A stretch of 64,000 nt of DNA. Origin: Pedobacter insulae. GTDB taxonomy: Bacteria; Bacteroidota; Bacteroidia; Sphingobacteriales; Sphingobacteriaceae. Position numbers and translations under genes: made by a program. Below the pieces are notes generated by a model. The model worked only from the letters and a program-made list of their open reading frames with translations, searched no databases and had not been told where the DNA came from. The stretch is taken from contig NZ_FOPP01000003.1 of assembly GCF_900113525.1 (NCBI RefSeq), positions 310,001 to 374,000 on the forward strand, in the 5' to 3' direction. This document shows, piece after piece, positions 17,480 to 26,714 of this stretch; positions within the stretch are counted from its first letter, which is position 1, and every line of letters starts with the position of its first letter.

Positions 17480-18589
17480 ATGAAAAATAATTCTCGCGTA
17501 CTCTTCTTAACCCTTCACACTTTCAGTTTAACCGGAGGAATAGAAAAGGTATGCCGATGTGTAGCAAAAGCGCTTTCGGACATCCTTACAGGAACAGATT
17601 TTTCCCTCCTTTCCTTACATGATAAGAACGCTGATTTGGATACACGATATCTATCTACTGCTAACTTTGAGGGTTTTAGCAGCAGTAAAGTTAGCTTTGG
17701 GATTTCTTCTTTGTTAAAGGGTATTCGTTCCAAGCAAGTAATCTTAAGCCACATTAACTTATTATTATTTGCCATGCTGATAAAGTTCTTTTCTCCTCAA
17801 ACTAAAATTATTTTATTTGCTCACGGCATTGAAGTTTGGAGACCTCTCTCCTCTTGGAAGAAAAAGTTCTTACACCACCATGTGGAGATTTGGGCAGTAA
17901 GTAGCTATACCGCATCGAAATTAGTTGAAATGCATCAGCTTGAGCCCTCCAAAATAAAGGTACTAAACAATGGTTTAGATCCTTTATTTGAGCTTCCTCA
18001 CCTCTTTGAAAAACCACTATCTTTACTAAAAAGATATAATATAAATGAGAACCAGCCAACTCTTTTCACACTAACAAGATTATCATCTCAAGAAACTTAT
18101 AAAGGTTATGACAGGGTAATAATGGCAATTCCTAATCTTTTAAAGAAATTTCCTACCTTACATTATTTCTTAGCAGGTAAAGCGGATAAGGCAGAAAGAA
18201 AAAGAGTAGAAGATTTAATTGAACAGTTAAATCTTAAAGCAAACGTAACTTTAATTGGCTTCGTGAAAGATGAAGAGCTATTAGATCATTACCAGCTAGG
18301 CGACATTTTTATCATGCCAAGTACGATGGAGGGTTTCGGAATTGTATTTATTGAAGCCGCTGCCTGTGGTGCGCAAATCATTGGTGGAAATAAGGACGGA
18401 AGTGTGGATGCCTTACTAAATGGCAAAATGGGTACATTGATAGATCCAAGCAATTCGGACGAAATGACTGTGGCTATTGAAAATAACCTCATAAATAAAA
18501 AAGAACCAAGGCTCATACAGGACCTATGCATCGAGAATTTTAGCTATGCAAAGTATGTAGACCAAGTTAAAAAACTAATTTTATGTTAA
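17480..18589 (+). CDS. Glycosyltransferase family 4
   Basis: 369 aa GT-B transferase. The acceptor domain begins VLFLTLHTFSLTGGIEKVCRCVAKAL. The C-terminal donor half has FTLTRLSSQETYKGYDRVI and MPSTMEGFGIVFIEAAACG, the EX7E-like sugar-nucleotide site. Specificity unknown. It overlaps wzm by 7 nt. A dispersed repeat abuts the start codon, and I see no other ribosome binding site. Confidence 0.9.
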   Translation: MKNNSRVLFLTLHTFSLTGGIEKVCRCVAKALSDILTGTDFSLLSLHDKNADLDTRYLSTANFEGFSSSKVSFGISSLLKGIRSKQVILSHINLLLFAMLIKFFSPQTKIILFAHGIEVWRPLSSWKKKFLHHHVEIWAVSSYTASKLVEMHQLEPSKIKVLNNGLDPLFELPHLFEKPLSLLKRYNINENQPTLFTLTRLSSQETYKGYDRVIMAIPNLLKKFPTLHYFLAGKADKAERKRVEDLIEQLNLKANVTLIGFVKDEELLDHYQLGDIFIMPSTMEGFGIVFIEAAACGAQIIGGNKDGSVDALLNGKMGTLIDPSNSDEMTVAIENNLINKKEPRLIQDLCIENFSYAKYVDQVKKLILC

Positions 18590-19437
18590 AAGACAATCAT
18601 AGCTGGACCATTGAAGCGAAAAGCTCCTTAATTGATCTTAAGTTAAGAGAGGTATGGGCTTATCGCGATCTTTTAGGGCTGTTGGTAAGAAGAGATTTTG
18701 TATCATTTTACAAGCAGACCATTTTAGGGCCCCTATGGTTTTTTATTCAGCCCTTGTTTACAACGATTATCTTTACGTTCATCTTTGGTAATTTAGCGGG
18801 CATTTCTACAGACGGTTTGCCTAAGCCGCTATTCTATATGGCTGGCATTACCGCTTGGAATTATTTTGCAGATTGTTTAACCAAAACGTCAACAGTTTTT
18901 AAAGATAATGCCAATATTTTCGGTAAAGTTTATTTCCCTCGCTTAATTATGCCCTTAAGTATTGTAGTGAGTAACCTTGTACGCTTCGGGGTGCAGATGA
19001 TTCTATTTTTGATGCTGGTAGCATACTATTACTTTACTGGTGCATCATTTCAAATTACCTGGGCAATTGCATTATTTCCAGTTATAGTGGTTTTAATGGC
19101 GCTATTGGGCTTAGGTACTGGAATGATCATCTCGGCTATGACTACCAAGTACAGAGATTTGGCTTTCTTGGTTACTTTTGGAGTGCAGCTGTTAATGTAT
19201 GCCACATCTGTAATCTACCCACTCTCAACGGCTATTGAAAAATATCCTGCCTATAGTTGGATTATTGAATTCAACCCAATGACACCCATCATTGAAACAT
19301 TTAGATATGGCTTTTTAGGTGAAGGTGCTTTCAGTTGGGGTGCCTTGGGATATGCTACGGGGATAACAATGCTATTTTTAATATTAGGTATTGTCATTTT
19401 TAACAAGGTAGAGAAAACATTTGTTGATACGGTTTAA
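18583..19437 (+). CDS. ABC polysaccharide exporter, permease (Wzm-like)
   Basis: 284 aa ABC-2 type inner-membrane permease with six hydrophobic segments. LLVRRDFVSFYKQTILGPLWFFIQPLFTTIIFTFIFG is the typical N-terminal region, and YRDLAFLVTFGVQLLMYATSVIYP the second half. It pairs with the ATPase 13 nt downstream. Such pairs export O-antigen or similar lipid-linked glycans. Confidence 0.93.
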   Translation: MLKDNHSWTIEAKSSLIDLKLREVWAYRDLLGLLVRRDFVSFYKQTILGPLWFFIQPLFTTIIFTFIFGNLAGISTDGLPKPLFYMAGITAWNYFADCLTKTSTVFKDNANIFGKVYFPRLIMPLSIVVSNLVRFGVQMILFLMLVAYYYFTGASFQITWAIALFPVIVVLMALLGLGTGMIISAMTTKYRDLAFLVTFGVQLLMYATSVIYPLSTAIEKYPAYSWIIEFNPMTPIIETFRYGFLGEGAFSWGALGYATGITMLFLILGIVIFNKVEKTFVDTV

Positions 19438-19450
19438 TCAAATTATTTAG

Positions 19451-20677
19451 ATGTCTAATATTGCAATTAAAGCAGAAAATTTAGGTAAAGCATACCAATT
19501 AGGACAAATCGGAACAGGTACGATTAGTAGAGATCTTGAGCGTTGGTATGCACGTATGCGCGGCAAAGAAGATCCATACCTTCGAATTGGTGAAGCAAAT
19601 GACCGCAGCATTAAAGGGGAGAGTGATATTGTTTGGAGTTTGAGAGATCTCAATTTCGAGATAGAGCAAGGTGATGCCGTAGGGATCATTGGTCGAAATG
19701 GAGCAGGAAAAAGTACGCTGTTAAAAATATTAAGTAAAGTTACTGCCCCTACCACAGGTAAAATTAGTGGACATGGGCGTATTGCCAGTTTATTAGAGGT
19801 TGGCACCGGTTTCCATCCCGAACTAAGTGGCCGGGAAAATATTTTTCTGAATGGAGCTATTTTAGGAATGCGTAAGAAAGAAATTCAACGTAAGTTCGAT
19901 GAGATTGTAGACTTCGCAGGGATAGAAAGATACATTGATACGCCAGTAAAACGATATTCTTCCGGTATGTATGTTCGTCTGGCATTTGCTGTGGCCGCAC
20001 ATCTCGAGTCTGAGATTTTAATTGTTGATGAGGTGTTGGCGGTTGGTGATGCAGAGTTTCAAAAGAAGTGTTTAGGAAAGATGGGTGATGTAAGTAAGGG
20101 TGAAGGAAGAACGGTGCTTTTTGTTAGTCATAATATGCAGTCAATTAATCGCTTGTGCAATAAATCATTGTTATTGAAAAATGGAAAAAACATTGGATTT
20201 GACACAACTAATAGAATTATTGAAAAATATCAAGAGGCACAATCCAAATTTCAAGAGTTGATTATATCCAATAAATATGTAAGCCGCCTTCGTTTTAATC
20301 AAATAGAAGATTACCTACAAATTGAATGTTATTACCAAAACTGCGAAGATTTTGATTTTCCGTTCCTAGGGTTTATAGTGAGCGACATCTACAATAATAA
20401 AATTTTTGGAACTAATCCAAGAATTAAAATCCCTGAAATAGAAATTAAGAAATCGTCACGAGGGGTTATAATCGCCGAGATTAGAAATCCTAAATTATTA
20501 AATGGAACTTATAATTTATCGGTCTGGTTCGGCAATGGTAAAGATGATTATTTTATTGGTGAAAACATTCTTTCAATCCAGATCTCCGACATGATTAATC
20601 TAGACAAAGATGTTTCTCCCAATGATATAGGATCAGTATACCCTACAGTTGACTGGAAGCAACTGGATAATTTATAA
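19451..20677 (+). CDS. ABC polysaccharide exporter, ATPase (Wzt-like) with C-terminal domain
   Basis: 408 aa. ABC domain about 1-240 with Walker A GRNGAGKST, signature YSSGMYVRLAFA, Walker B EILIVDEVLAVGD. Residues about 250-408 form an extra domain like the Wzt C-terminal beta-sandwich, which in O-antigen exporters recognises the modified chain end. That would imply terminal tagging of the polymer; the FkbM methyltransferase and carbamoyltransferase in the operon are candidates for making the tag (inference). Confidence 0.92.
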   Translation: MSNIAIKAENLGKAYQLGQIGTGTISRDLERWYARMRGKEDPYLRIGEANDRSIKGESDIVWSLRDLNFEIEQGDAVGIIGRNGAGKSTLLKILSKVTAPTTGKISGHGRIASLLEVGTGFHPELSGRENIFLNGAILGMRKKEIQRKFDEIVDFAGIERYIDTPVKRYSSGMYVRLAFAVAAHLESEILIVDEVLAVGDAEFQKKCLGKMGDVSKGEGRTVLFVSHNMQSINRLCNKSLLLKNGKNIGFDTTNRIIEKYQEAQSKFQELIISNKYVSRLRFNQIEDYLQIECYYQNCEDFDFPFLGFIVSDIYNNKIFGTNPRIKIPEIEIKKSSRGVIIAEIRNPKLLNGTYNLSVWFGNGKDDYFIGENILSIQISDMINLDKDVSPNDIGSVYPTVDWKQLDNL

Positions 20678-20736
20678 CTTCCAATCTTAAACAAGTCTTC
20701 AAATTAAGGAGAAATACTCTTCAAAAAATAATTTCT

Positions 20737-21567
20737 ATGAAATCCGAATCGCCTTTGGTATCGATTATAGTACCTTGCTATATGCAAGCCAAATACTTAG
20801 AGGATGCATTAAAATCTGTACTCGATCAAAACTATCAGAATTGGGAATGCATTATAATAGATGACGGATCTCCAGACGAAACGGAAATTATATCTCGCGA
20901 ATGGGAAAAAAAAGATAAACGTTTTATTTACATAAGAAAAACTAATGGTGGTCTTTCCAGTGCTAGAAATAGTGGAATAGTTTTAGCTAAAGGCGAATTT
21001 ATTCTTCCCTTAGATGCTGACGATAAAATTGGAAAGGAGTATATTCAACAAGCAATTGAATTATTCACTACATCAAGAAACACTACATTAATTTATTGTA
21101 AAGCGGTTAATTTTGGTGCCGAAAATAAGGAGTGGGAACTAGGAGTTTATAGTTACTCAAATCTTTTGATTTCTAATATGATATTCTGTTCTGCAATTTA
21201 TAGAAAATCTGATGCGGTGAGAATAAACGGCTATGATGAAAATTTAAAGAACGGTTTAGAAGATTGGGATTTTTGGATAAGGTTACTCGATAAGAATTCT
21301 AATGTAGTACAACTAAAAACAATAGGCTTTTATTATAGGTTGAAGGAGTCTTCAATGATTAAAAATCTTCATGAAACTGAAAATTTATTCAAGCTTGTTA
21401 AGAGAGAAATCTATATTAAAAACATCGAAATATATGATGAGCATTTTGGAGAAATACACGCTATTTTAAAAAAACAATTGCATCTTATTGGATTTGAAAA
21501 ACGCGTTAAGAGTATGATAGCCTATAGACTTCTTAACTCAATTAAATCCTTTTTGATAAAGAACTGA
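20737..21567 (+). CDS. Glycosyltransferase family 2
   Basis: 276 aa. GT-A fold with SPLVSIIVPCYMQAKYLEDAL, IDDGSPDETE and DADD (LPLDADDKIG) as the metal/nucleotide site; GLEDWDFWIRLLD is the usual acceptor-side motif (ED). Specificity unknown. The gene and the next one are visibly richer in A/T than the flanking asnB and wzm/wzt genes, which suggests separate acquisition. Confidence 0.9.
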   Translation: MKSESPLVSIIVPCYMQAKYLEDALKSVLDQNYQNWECIIIDDGSPDETEIISREWEKKDKRFIYIRKTNGGLSSARNSGIVLAKGEFILPLDADDKIGKEYIQQAIELFTTSRNTTLIYCKAVNFGAENKEWELGVYSYSNLLISNMIFCSAIYRKSDAVRINGYDENLKNGLEDWDFWIRLLDKNSNVVQLKTIGFYYRLKESSMIKNLHETENLFKLVKREIYIKNIEIYDEHFGEIHAILKKQLHLIGFEKRVKSMIAYRLLNSIKSFLIKN

Positions 21568-21598
21568 AGCTTACAATTTGTATCAGTAAATTCAACAT

Positions 21599-22540
21599 AT
21601 GTATTTAGTTAGCATAATAGTACCAAATTTTAATCATTCAATTTATCTAGAAAAAAGATTAAATTCGATTTTCTCACAAGACTTCATAAACTACGAGCTA
21701 ATAATTCTTGATGATGCCTCGAGTGACGATAGTGATATCGTTATCAAAAAACTTATAGAAAATAAATCAAATATTACCTATATAAGAAACGATACAAATA
21801 GTGGTTCCACATTTAAACAATGGAATAAAGGCATTTCTATTGCAAAAGGAAAATACATTTGGATTGCTGAAAGCGATGACTATGCTGAAAACAACTTTTT
21901 ATCCGTCCTTACTTCATATTTGGAAGAGAATTCGCAAGTAAGCTTAATTTATTGTCAAAGTCATTTAGTTTCAGAAGGAACAATTACGAATAATATCTTA
22001 AACTGGACGAATGATTTATCTAAGGATCTTTGGTTAAAAGATTTTTGTCTTGTTGGAAAAGATGCAGTATTACATTACTGGATTCATAAAAACATACTCA
22101 TAAACGCAAGTTCCGCATTATTTAAAAAAAATGTATATCTAGAGTATGTTGAAGGAAATGAAAATTTCAAATTATGTGGAGACTGGTATACATGGATAAG
22201 TATGATGAGAGACCATAACCTTATGTTTTGTTCTCAGTCATTAAACTTTTACAGACGACACGACAACACTGTAACACATAGCTTAGGTAGGAAGATATTG
22301 GTAAAGAAAGAAATTCAAGATATTCATTTAATGTGTTTAAAACATTTTTGCAGCAGCAAAAAAGATTTTGAAGTATTGGAAGGTGCATTTTATAATAACT
22401 GGAAATCTTATATTTCTTTTTACGGCAAAAAGAAATATTTATCTCAGTATATCAAATCTTTATCTTTTTTTAAATTTCCAAAAAAAACTTGGTTAATAAA
22501 ATTTACCATGAAAATCACAAAAGAAAAACTGAATGGATAA
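21599..22540 (+). CDS. Glycosyltransferase family 2
   Basis: 313 aa, GT-A: VSIIVPNFNHSIYLEKRLNSI, LDDASSDDSD and AESDDYAENNF (DxD-like). LCGDWYTWISMM takes the place of the ED motif. Substrate unknown. It overlaps the fusion gene by 8 nt. High A/T like its neighbour upstream. Confidence 0.9.
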   Translation: MYLVSIIVPNFNHSIYLEKRLNSIFSQDFINYELIILDDASSDDSDIVIKKLIENKSNITYIRNDTNSGSTFKQWNKGISIAKGKYIWIAESDDYAENNFLSVLTSYLEENSQVSLIYCQSHLVSEGTITNNILNWTNDLSKDLWLKDFCLVGKDAVLHYWIHKNILINASSALFKKNVYLEYVEGNENFKLCGDWYTWISMMRDHNLMFCSQSLNFYRRHDNTVTHSLGRKILVKKEIQDIHLMCLKHFCSSKKDFEVLEGAFYNNWKSYISFYGKKKYLSQYIKSLSFFKFPKKTWLIKFTMKITKEKLNG

Positions 22541-24668
22541 CGTTGATTATAAAATATTAATTCTCGGCGGTGGTGCAGTAGTTAGAGAATACTACATACC
22601 TGCTTTAAAACACTTGAATTTACTAGATTCAATTACTATTATTGAACCTGATCCAAAGGCCTCCAAGCTACTAAAATCAGAAGATATATCTGTAATTGAA
22701 TTAAAATATGAGACCTTTTTTGAACAAAATACGGACGAGTACAACTTCGCTATTATAACACTTCCAAACTACCTTCACGAAGATGCTATTCGGAATTGTA
22801 CGAAAAACCACATAACTGTACTTTGCGAAAAACCTTTAAGTTTAAGTAGCAAGTCCTGTGAACTTATTGGGAAATACCAAGCAGAATCAAATGTTCAGGT
22901 TTTTACTGGAATGGTCCGTAGGTTTATGCCTTCCTTCAAAGCATTAAAAAACAGCTTAGAACTTGTGGGTAAAATTACCGAAGTGAACGTAGAAGACGGA
23001 AATCCTTTTGCTTGGGTAGCTGACACATATGCTTTTTTTGACCCTAAAAATGGAGGGGTGCTTGCAGACATGGGTGTACATTATCTGGATTTATTATATC
23101 ATTTACTTGGAGAACTAAGTCCAGTGAGTTATAAAGATGACGCACACGGTGGCGTGGAAGCCAATTGTCAATACACTTTAAAAACTTCCAATAATATTCC
23201 CATCTCCCTTAAACTCTCCAGAACACATACGCTTAAAAACACTTTTGAAGTGATTGGAACAAAAGGAAAATTGTGGATAGAGAAAGATCAGTTTGCCTCG
23301 TGTTATTTTGAGGGAAATGATCAAACAACACATCAAATTAAGCTTAATAACGCCTTTAGTGATGATAAGCTCAATTATATATTCGAATCATGCTTTGTAG
23401 AACAACTCACTAACCTTGTTGAGAAAAAGGAGACTGAATTAGTTAATATAAAAGAAGCAACGGCTGTAGTGAGGCTAATCGAGTTTGCCTATGAGAACAG
23501 ACCGTTGGCTGAGGTGAGGAAATCGGAAGATTCATACCTGGTTACTGGTGGAACAGGTTTTATTGGCTCGGCCTTAATCGAAAGACTATGGAGTGAAGGA
23601 AAAACAAACATCTTAGCTCCTGTAAGGAGTTATAAAAACTGTGCTCCTATTGCACGCTTTAAGATTGGTCTGCCAAGGTTAAACCTGTTAGATTATACGG
23701 AGGTAAAGGAGAGCCTAAAAGATAAAAAATACGTAATTCACCTTGCCTATTCTACTGACGGTGGGAATGCATATGAAATGAATGTTACTGCAACCCAGAA
23801 CATAGTGAAGGCAGCTTGCGAACAAGGTGCTGAAGCAGTTGTGATATTAAGTACCATGAATGTCTATGGTTTTCCATCGGGTGTGGTAACAGAAAACTCG
23901 CCTCAAAATTCGGCTGGAGGGAATTATGGTAAAACTAAAAAGATCATGCAAAAGTGGTGCTTAGACTTTGCGAAAACACAACATAAAACGCGTATTATTG
24001 TTTTAAACCCCACCTGCGTTTATGGACCAAATGGAAAAACATACACCACCTTACCTCGCACTTTAGCGGATGGCAATCGATTTTGTTGGATTGAGGAGGG
24101 TCAGGGTTTAGCAAATGTTGTATACATCGACAACTTGTTAGATGCTATTGAAAAAGCTTTATCAGTGAAAGCTGCACATGGTCAGAACTTTATCATAACT
24201 GATGGTGCATTAACATGGAAGGATTTTTTTACTCCCCTCTTAGGCAAAAAGGCTGAAACAATTCCTTCACTAAAAACAAGTGATTTATTAAATGCAACTT
24301 TTAACGAAAAAACCTCTACTAAACAAATACTTAGGTATCTATTAAGCAATTTTGAATTCGTTTCCTTAATTAACGCTCATCCGTTCTTAGGCAGTGTTAA
24401 AAAATCATTATTTTCGAAGATACCCAGTTTTAGGGGGAAATTAGACGATCAACGCCAAATAGTATGGTCAGCATTAAGCCAAGATATGCTAACCACTAAC
24501 ACTGAGGAAAAATTTAATCCTCCTACATGGCTTAATGAGTTATTTGGTTTAACGAGAAGTAGATTTTCTTCAAAAAAGGCAAATGAAATTTTAGAATGGA
24601 AATCTAAGATATCTATTGATGTAGGATTGAAAAACACTAAAGCTTGGTTGGAGGACTCATTAAATTAA
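22533..24668 (+). CDS. Fusion: Gfo/Idh/MocA oxidoreductase with NAD-dependent epimerase/dehydratase
   Basis: 711 aa, two complete domains. Residues 1-about 330 are a Gfo/Idh/MocA-type sugar oxidoreductase: Rossmann start ILILGGGAVVREYYIPAL, CEKPLSLSS with the family's Lys, and GGVLADMGVHYLDLLYHLLGE. Residues about 334-650 are an extended short-chain dehydrogenase: YLVTGGTGFIGSAL, STMNVYG, the Tyr-x3-Lys NYGKTKKI and NPTCVYGPNG. Both are typical of nucleotide-sugar modification, so the protein may do two successive steps. No stop or frameshift is visible at the joint. Confidence 0.9.
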   Translation: MDNVDYKILILGGGAVVREYYIPALKHLNLLDSITIIEPDPKASKLLKSEDISVIELKYETFFEQNTDEYNFAIITLPNYLHEDAIRNCTKNHITVLCEKPLSLSSKSCELIGKYQAESNVQVFTGMVRRFMPSFKALKNSLELVGKITEVNVEDGNPFAWVADTYAFFDPKNGGVLADMGVHYLDLLYHLLGELSPVSYKDDAHGGVEANCQYTLKTSNNIPISLKLSRTHTLKNTFEVIGTKGKLWIEKDQFASCYFEGNDQTTHQIKLNNAFSDDKLNYIFESCFVEQLTNLVEKKETELVNIKEATAVVRLIEFAYENRPLAEVRKSEDSYLVTGGTGFIGSALIERLWSEGKTNILAPVRSYKNCAPIARFKIGLPRLNLLDYTEVKESLKDKKYVIHLAYSTDGGNAYEMNVTATQNIVKAACEQGAEAVVILSTMNVYGFPSGVVTENSPQNSAGGNYGKTKKIMQKWCLDFAKTQHKTRIIVLNPTCVYGPNGKTYTTLPRTLADGNRFCWIEEGQGLANVVYIDNLLDAIEKALSVKAAHGQNFIITDGALTWKDFFTPLLGKKAETIPSLKTSDLLNATFNEKTSTKQILRYLLSNFEFVSLINAHPFLGSVKKSLFSKIPSFRGKLDDQRQIVWSALSQDMLTTNTEEKFNPPTWLNELFGLTRSRFSSKKANEILEWKSKISIDVGLKNTKAWLEDSLN

Positions 24669-24669
24669 C

Positions 24670-25593
24670 ATGGTTTCGGTAATTATTCCAGCATATAACG
24701 CTAGCAAAACGATAACGCAAACTTTAGAATCAGTCTTTGCACAAGATTATTCTCCGATTGAAATCATTATAGTAAATGATGGGTCGACTGACGCTACGGA
24801 GTCAATATTAGCTAATTACGGAACTAAAATTAAGTTAATATCCACGCCAAATAAAGGCGTAAGCCATGCACGAAATTTAGGTTTGAGCCATGCCCGCGGC
24901 GAATATATTCAATTTCTAGATTCGGATGACCTTATACTACCAGGGAAATTAACCTTGCAGGTAAAAGCTCTCCAAGAAAATGATGCCGACGTGGCATATG
25001 GCAATTGGCAAAGGTTTATACAAGAAAATAAAAAAATCTTGGTCACTGAAACTGTTAACCAGCAAATAACTGGAGATGTCGAGATCGCTCTTTTCACCAA
25101 TTTTTGGTGCCCCCCTGCTGTCTTGCTATATTCAAAGCGAATCACCAATCGATTGTCCTGGAATGAAAATTTACCGGTAATCCAAGATGCAAGATATTTA
25201 CTTGATGCAGCGCTTGCTAAAGGAAAATTTGTCTATTTACCAGCATTAATGGCTCAATATAGAGACGGTCAGCAAAATTCACTTTCCAAAAGGAATGATA
25301 CTGCTTTTGTGAAGGATTGTGTGATGAATGCACGCGATATAAGTCAAATATGGGAGGCCGATTTTGGCAATAATCCACTGAAAAAGAAAGCAGTGATAGA
25401 TGTTTTAAGACATGGTATTAATCGGTTAACATTGCTAGATAACCATACTGCTCAACAGGCTATCGATTTTCTATTGCAAATAGAACCAAATTATATTCCA
25501 GAGGAAAAGGGATTATTACGATATATTTCTAAGCTAATTGGCTATAAAAATGCTGAAGGCATTGCCAGAATCAAAAGGAAGTTGCTAGAATGA
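24670..25593 (+). CDS. Glycosyltransferase family 2
   Basis: 307 aa, GT-A: MVSVIIPAYNASKTITQTLES, VNDGSTDATES, LDSDDLILPGKL. Starts one base after the fusion gene stop and ends in an ATGA overlap with the next GT. Specificity unknown. Confidence 0.9.
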   Translation: MVSVIIPAYNASKTITQTLESVFAQDYSPIEIIIVNDGSTDATESILANYGTKIKLISTPNKGVSHARNLGLSHARGEYIQFLDSDDLILPGKLTLQVKALQENDADVAYGNWQRFIQENKKILVTETVNQQITGDVEIALFTNFWCPPAVLLYSKRITNRLSWNENLPVIQDARYLLDAALAKGKFVYLPALMAQYRDGQQNSLSKRNDTAFVKDCVMNARDISQIWEADFGNNPLKKKAVIDVLRHGINRLTLLDNHTAQQAIDFLLQIEPNYIPEEKGLLRYISKLIGYKNAEGIARIKRKLLE

Positions 25594-26714
25594 AGATCTG
25601 TTTAGTTTCAGAATATTTTTATCCACAGAGTAAGGGAGGGACTGAAAAGTATGTTTTCGAATTAGCTAATAAGTTAATTTTAGAAGGAAATGAGGTCGAG
25701 GTTATCACTGTCAGTCTTACTGAATTCGCAGACTATCAATATCACGGTATTTCTGTGAAAGTGGTTAAACTTGCTAACAACCTAGACTTGTTTGCGGATA
25801 TTCTAACTAGGGAAAAGTATAATCGAATACACTTCCATACGCTCACACCTGCATTTGATACCTATCATATTGCGGTAGCCCAAACAACAGGTGCTGAAAT
25901 TTATTTTACTGCTCACATTCCTGCAGTGACTTGCATTCGTGGTGATTTAATGCAATTTGGAAAAATAGCATGTGATGGTTATATACTTAAACATCGGTGT
26001 ACATCATGTTATATCAGTAAAAAAAAAATACCAAAACCTTTTTCAAATTTAATTGGAGGACTTACTACTCTCATAAATTATCCGAAAGGCATAAGCAGTG
26101 CAGTAGAAATGAAGCTCGCCGAGATTTCAGCTTTAAACAGACTTTGCAACAAGGTATTCATTTTTACAGATTGGCAGAAAACGATTTTCATCAAAAACGG
26201 GTTTGAGCCAGAGAAATTAGTTCAGGTTCGGCAAATGGAAGTTGCTGCACCGCCAAAGGATACAGACTTTCCGGTTATAAGCAGAGGAAAAAACAAAATA
26301 AAGATAGGTTTTGTGGGCAGGATAACTTATGAGAAAGGACTTCACATTTTGTTAGATGCTTTTTTAGAAGCTAAAATAGAAAAATTGGAATTGCATGTGG
26401 CGGCAATTGTTCCGGATAAACAAGACCCATATTTTCATAAACTTATTAAGTTATCCAATGGCAATGATAATATTTTTTGGGAGTTCGATTTAAATAATAC
26501 TGATATCCAAGAATTTTATCAAAAAGTCGATCTCATTTGCATTCCTTCAATTTGGTACGAGACAGGACCATTTGTCCTCTACGAAGCCATCAAATTCCAG
26601 CTACCTATTATCGCCAATAATTTAGGAGACATGGATGCGTGGAGAAAAAAGGGCTATTGGATAAAGACCTATAACAATAAGAAAGAGTTATTAGACTCAC
26701 TTTTAAAATTATGA
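25590..26714 (+). CDS. Glycosyltransferase family 4 with four-Cys insert
   Basis: 374 aa GT-B: MKICLVSEYFYPQSKGGTEKYVFELA, later IGFVGRITYEKGLHILLDAF and WYETGPFVLYEAI. Between the halves there is a cysteine cluster, C115, C128, C137 and C140 (RCTSC), typical of a GT4 subgroup and possibly a metal site. Overlaps both neighbours by 4 nt. Confidence 0.9.
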   Translation: MKICLVSEYFYPQSKGGTEKYVFELANKLILEGNEVEVITVSLTEFADYQYHGISVKVVKLANNLDLFADILTREKYNRIHFHTLTPAFDTYHIAVAQTTGAEIYFTAHIPAVTCIRGDLMQFGKIACDGYILKHRCTSCYISKKKIPKPFSNLIGGLTTLINYPKGISSAVEMKLAEISALNRLCNKVFIFTDWQKTIFIKNGFEPEKLVQVRQMEVAAPPKDTDFPVISRGKNKIKIGFVGRITYEKGLHILLDAFLEAKIEKLELHVAAIVPDKQDPYFHKLIKLSNGNDNIFWEFDLNNTDIQEFYQKVDLICIPSIWYETGPFVLYEAIKFQLPIIANNLGDMDAWRKKGYWIKTYNNKKELLDSLLKL

